64,000 bases of DNA from Symbioplanes lichenis (GTDB taxonomy: Bacteria > Actinomycetota > Actinomycetes > Mycobacteriales > Micromonosporaceae). The stretch is taken from positions 248,001 through 312,000 of the forward strand of contig NZ_JAUZQD010000003.1 of the NCBI RefSeq assembly GCF_030709675.1, in the 5' to 3' direction. Positions 60,401 to 64,000 of the stretch are shown in pieces. The number at the start of each line of letters is the position of its first letter. Within the stretch, counting starts at the first letter, position 1. The translations under genes were made by a program, and so were the position numbers. Under the pieces are notes generated by a model. That model made no database searches. It was not told where the DNA came from and saw only the letters and a list, made by a program, of their open reading frames with translations.

Positions 60401-61030
60401 ACGGTGAACCGCACCGAGATGCCGCCCGGCGCCGTCCTCGTCGCCTTCACCGACGGCCTGGCCGGTGACCGCCGCGGCGACCTCGGCCTCGGCGTGGGCC
60501 GGCTCCTCGCCCGCTGCGACGCGGCCGGCGACGCCGTCTCCGCCGCCGGCCTGATCGACACCGTGGTCAAGGGCGCCGCCGACACCGACGACGTGGCCGC
60601 GCTGGTGGTCCGCCACCTGCCCCGCCTCGCCGCCGCCGCGGCGACCGCCCCGGACGACATCGACCGGCACTGGACCTACCCGCTGGAGCCGACCGCCTCG
60701 GCGGCCCTGCGCCGCGACCTGCGCGCCGCCCTGGCCGGCCCGGTCACCGACGACGACCTGATGCAGGACCTCCTCATCGCCGCCACCGAGGCCGTCAACA
60801 ACGCGGTCGAGCACGCCCAGCAACCCACCCGCCCCGACGTCGACGTCCGCCTCCGCGTCGCGGGCGGCGTCGTCCACCTCAGCGTCCGCGACTACGGCAC
60901 CTGGCGCGCCCGCCCGGCCCCCGCCGACCGCGGCCGCGGCGCCCTCCTGATGAACGCCTACGGCGCCGTCAACGTGACCTCCACCGCCACCGGCACCGTG
61001 GTCGAGATCGAGCGCAGCCTGACCCCCTGA
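57434..61030 (+). CDS. Multidomain signalling protein: PAS-GAF-histidine kinase-receiver-PP2C phosphatase-RsbW-like ATPase
   Basis: 1198 residues, cytoplasmic. PAS-like sensor (about 20-160; WPQSLRAAVGIVLSSRYPML), GAF-like sensor (about 180-300), coiled linker, HisKA with phospho-acceptor His327 in FFTNVSHEFRTPLTLML, HATPase (ISNALKF, SDSGIGI, GSGIGLAL), receiver (Asp631 in LLVTDVMMPGLDG, Lys in YVVKPF), SpoIIE-type PP2C phosphatase (about 830-1060; GGDWYDAF with Asp871, GDVAGYGLGAA, TDDVAALVV), and a C-terminal RsbW-like HATPase (EAVNNAVEHA). It thus links a two-component relay to a phosphatase and anti-sigma kinase of the partner-switching type in one chain. No cognate response regulator or sigma factor is adjacent. 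Confidence 0.92.
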   Translation: MSADEPLTTGLFTGGETGRLMARLDWSRTPLGPVDDWPQSLRAAVGIVLSSRYPMLLLWGPEFTQLYNDAYSALIGDQHPRALGGDVRVTLEAGWDVLEPLISEAMATGVASWVPALQLALERAGYREEAYFSVSHAPARDDAGRTAGVLTVCSEVTEQVVGQRRLRLLRELSVGSGSVAETTERLVAAVAGHPLDVPFAAIRLSDGSVTATHPGIAPEVDPPGSLQVLDVPAGLTVPGGPWGDPVRQIVAVPLPSGESGRPLGVLVAAVSPSRGLDDDYRSFFELLGRQVSVAVRNSLAYEEERRRAEKLAELDRVKTAFFTNVSHEFRTPLTLMLGPLADALDDTGEPLGPRQRERVDVARRNATRLLTLVNNLLTFSGLEAGRAGTTPRPVDLARLTAGLAGVFRAAVERSSLRLVVDCPPLPRPTAVDPAHWETIVTNLISNALKFTFVGEIRVTLDSDDDGVRLRVSDSGIGIDPGDQAQLFDRFHRVQGARSRSHEGSGIGLALVRELSRLLGGDVTVASTPGRGSTFTVTLPWPAVATDGPAESTPLGGAALALAEEALSWTVADSPAAGDTGTRILVADDNADMRAYLMRLLADQRWQVQGVADGRAALEAVRHDPPDLLVTDVMMPGLDGFSLIRELRRDPATRALPILVLSARAGGESGAEGIDAGADDYVVKPFTAADLLARVRGALRRGRPQAPVEGSGRTAAAAATTAVIASGRALEEAVRSATDQARALLGGLRATTVLQAGPGRDALTFHSDAGDKDTRTDDAADVVVPVRSGTGENLGSLTVLLPGTSPSARAASTLEPIAVTLAALAESRWELSHERQIAATLQHSLLPPTLPALPGWELAARYRPVSGGVGGDWYDAFTLPGGDLLLSVGDVAGYGLGAAVTAAQLRNAVRAYAGEEPEPPRILDRLVAMLSRLSTPHYATVLLARLTPATGELVWCSAGHPAPVLRIPGRRAQWLRGHTSPPLGLTSATYTVNRTEMPPGAVLVAFTDGLAGDRRGDLGLGVGRLLARCDAAGDAVSAAGLIDTVVKGAADTDDVAALVVRHLPRLAAAAATAPDDIDRHWTYPLEPTASAALRRDLRAALAGPVTDDDLMQDLLIAATEAVNNAVEHAQQPTRPDVDVRLRVAGGVVHLSVRDYGTWRARPAPADRGRGALLMNAYGAVNVTSTATGTVVEIERSLTP

Positions 61031-61044
61031 ACCGCCGGCCCGCG

Positions 61045-61308
61045 CTACGCGTCGGCGACCTCGCCGTAGGGGTAGCCGATCCACGGGCCGGCGCCCTCGG
61101 CCGGGCAGTGGTCGTCGATCGCCTTCTTGACCACGACGTAGTCGGCGGGCGCGCGCCGGTACATCAGGCCGACCAGGTCGACGTCGCGCTCGACCCGCCC
61201 GTCCGCCCAGCGCGCGTCGTAGTGCAGCACCCGCCGGGGCCGGCGCCGCCACCGGGACTTCTCGACCCGCGCCTCGGCCCGGAACGCCACGGGATACTCG
61301 TCGCTCAC
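61045..61308 (-). CDS. Small unknown protein (87 aa)
   Basis: 87 residues from GTG. Basic beta-rich N-terminal half (VEKSRWRRRPRRVLHYDARW), then DRVERDVDLVGLMYRRA-type strand and VVVKKAIDDHCPAEGAGPWI. The ending resembles small conserved actinobacterial proteins of unknown role. Divergent from the small ORF/VOC pair across the palindrome at 61317-61330. The start lies 9 bases from that palindrome, so its own promoter would have to be inside it. Confidence 0.55.
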   Translation of the reverse strand: MSDEYPVAFRAEARVEKSRWRRRPRRVLHYDARWADGRVERDVDLVGLMYRRAPADYVVVKKAIDDHCPAEGAGPWIGYPYGEVADA

Positions 61309-61316
61309 TGTCCCAT

Positions 61317-61330
61317 GCTGTCATGACAGC
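61317..61330. promoter_or_regulatory. Perfect 14-bp palindrome in a 27-base divergent gap
   Basis: GCTGTCATGACAGC sits between the start of the small minus-strand gene and the coupled pair on the plus strand. With only 27 bases between the two starts, leaderless or very short leaders are implied. Confidence 0.55.
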
Positions 61331-61335
61331 GCCGT

Positions 61336-61488
61336 GTGGCCGGCCCGGCGGCGGAGGAGCTGGTCTACCTGTACGGAAAGCGGAACCCGGCGCTGCTCGC
61401 CCAGTACGGCGCCTACTTTCGTAAGCTCTTCGCCGGCTGGGCGTCCGTCACGTCGCCCGGGCTCCGGCGCGTGGTGGAGGGGATCTGA
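61336..61488 (+). CDS. 50-residue ORF coupled to the VOC gene
   Basis: GTG-started; reads AAEELVYLYGKRNPALLAQY, GAYFRKLFAGWASVTSPGLR and a short end. Amphipathic helical, with the composition of a real protein. Its TGA overlaps the VOC start codon as TGATG, the classical coupling signal. A stop codon lies four codons upstream, so it may be the tail of a lost gene or a genuine small leader ORF. No family recognised. Confidence 0.5.
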   Translation: MAGPAAEELVYLYGKRNPALLAQYGAYFRKLFAGWASVTSPGLRRVVEGI

Positions 61489-61889
61489 TGCAGGTCGACC
61501 TGGTGGCCCTGATCGTGGACGACTACGACCCCGCGATCGCCTTCTTCACCGGGGTGCTCGGGTTCGAGCTGGTCGAGGACTCGCCGTCGCTGACCAACGA
61601 CGGGCGGCCGAAGCGCTGGGTCGTGGTGCGCCCGCCCGGCGCGCAGACGGGGCTGCTGCTGGCCCGCGCGGACGGGGAGCACCAGAGCGCCGCCGTCGGG
61701 ACCCAGGCGGCGGGCCGGGTCGGGTTCTTCCTCCGGGTCGACGACTTCGACGCCGCGTACGGGCGGATGGCCGACGCCGGGGTGACGTTCGTGCGGGAGC
61801 CGCGCGCCGAGCCGTACGGGCGGGTGGCGGTCTTTCTCGACATCGCGGGGAACAAGTGGGACTTGCTGGGACCCGGCCGGTCCGGCTGA
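61488..61889 (+). CDS. VOC (glyoxalase/bleomycin-resistance fold) protein
   Basis: 133 residues. Two beta-alpha-beta-beta-beta modules: VDLVALIVDDYDPAIAFFTG, FELVEDSPSLTNDGRPKRWV, then GRVGFFLRVDDFDAAYGRMA and RVAVFLDIAGNKWDLLGP. Metal ligands of the glyoxalase type are only partly recognisable. Members of this subgroup are often of unknown function, some being dioxygenases or antibiotic-binding proteins. Translationally coupled to the 50-residue ORF. Confidence 0.88.
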   Translation: MQVDLVALIVDDYDPAIAFFTGVLGFELVEDSPSLTNDGRPKRWVVVRPPGAQTGLLLARADGEHQSAAVGTQAAGRVGFFLRVDDFDAAYGRMADAGVTFVREPRAEPYGRVAVFLDIAGNKWDLLGPGRSG

Positions 61890-61917
61890 TCTTCGCGCCC
61901 GGGGGAACGCGAAGATC
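61888..61917. terminator. Rho-independent-type hairpin
   Basis: GATCTTCGCG (61888-61897) pairs perfectly with CGCGAAGATC (61908-61917) around a 10-base loop. It starts within the VOC stop codon and serves the convergent VOC and GH6 genes. Confidence 0.8.
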
Positions 61918-61968
61918 AACGGGCGGTGGAAGGTGGGCCCGGGGCAGGACCGGACCGGCCGGGGGCTT

Positions 61969-64000
<2,032 letters not shown>

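Noticed and set aside
57344..61324. A 1326-residue open frame on the minus strand opposite the signalling protein
   Set aside because: Composition is dominated by Gly/Arg/Val/Glu from antisense GC-rich codons, with no domain. The plus strand has seven recognisable domains in the same interval.

Overview
The window is GC-rich, densely packed DNA with frequent GTG and TTG starts and many 1-4 base stop/start overlaps. The families present (SigE-type ECF sigma factor with a membrane propeller partner, MmyB-type XRE regulators, PF04672 methyltransferase, DUF3152 lipoprotein, CBM2-bearing plant-polymer hydrolases, spore photoproduct lyase) point to a filamentous soil actinomycete. Micromonosporaceae (Actinoplanes-like) is my best inference. 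I saw no tRNA, rRNA, CRISPR, transposase or phage module.

Layout. 2-9682: the 3' end of a giant PKS/NRPS gene, reading KS(partial)-AT-ACP-aminotransferase-luciferase-like monooxygenase-C-A-PCP-C. This order predicts an alpha-hydroxy-beta-amino acyl unit joined to an amino acid, as in microginin-type aminopeptidase inhibitors. 9816-12624: a secreted GH5 mannanase/cellulase behind a perfect CebR/CelR operator, a tiny gene behind a promoter with palindromic operator sites, and a LacI regulator. 12621-17715: an ECF sigma factor overlapping a membrane-anchored propeller gene, a zinc-ribbon gene bracketed by two 165-bp foldback (MITE-like) elements, an unknown gene and a secreted PQQ-type propeller. 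17712-19660: a damaged junction where an aldo/keto reductase has lost its N-terminus and the divergent MFS exporter has a one-base frameshift.

19845-26062: a secreted (alpha/alpha)6-type glycosidase with an F5/8C domain, small membrane and unknown proteins, then two divergent regulator/enzyme pairs (XRE/SDR and TetR/hydrolase). 26098-28413: a tightly overlapped operon of nucleosidase, DUF2203, YqeB-like and BKACE. 28525-32719: a 15-plus repeat TPR membrane protein followed by a second PQQ-type propeller. 32922-44341: spore photoproduct lyase homologue, Tat-exported formamidase-like protein, amino-acid permease, LysR/SDR pair, SAM methyltransferase, CtaG/DUF2243 pair, SDR/TetR pair and an SGNH hydrolase pair.

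44525-49700 is the most novel-looking block. A three-gene operon encodes a PF10014-type 2OG-Fe(II) amino-acid dioxygenase, a homoserine-kinase-II-like kinase and a RimK-type ATP-grasp ligase. It suggests hydroxylation, phosphorylation and ligation of an amino acid. A large STAND-type NTPase converges on it.

49772-57329: divergent flavoprotein/MarR and LLM/MarR pairs with clear operators, a beta-lactamase-fold hydrolase, a DUF3152 metalloprotease-like lipoprotein, and an XRE-P450 operon with a 12-bp inverted repeat upstream. 57434-61030 encodes a one-polypeptide signalling protein (PAS-GAF-histidine kinase-receiver-PP2C phosphatase-RsbW-like ATPase). The window closes with a VOC protein and a secreted GH6 cellulase downstream of an AA10 lytic polysaccharide monooxygenase that runs off the right edge. 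Both window ends therefore carry CBM2-tagged biomass-degrading enzymes.
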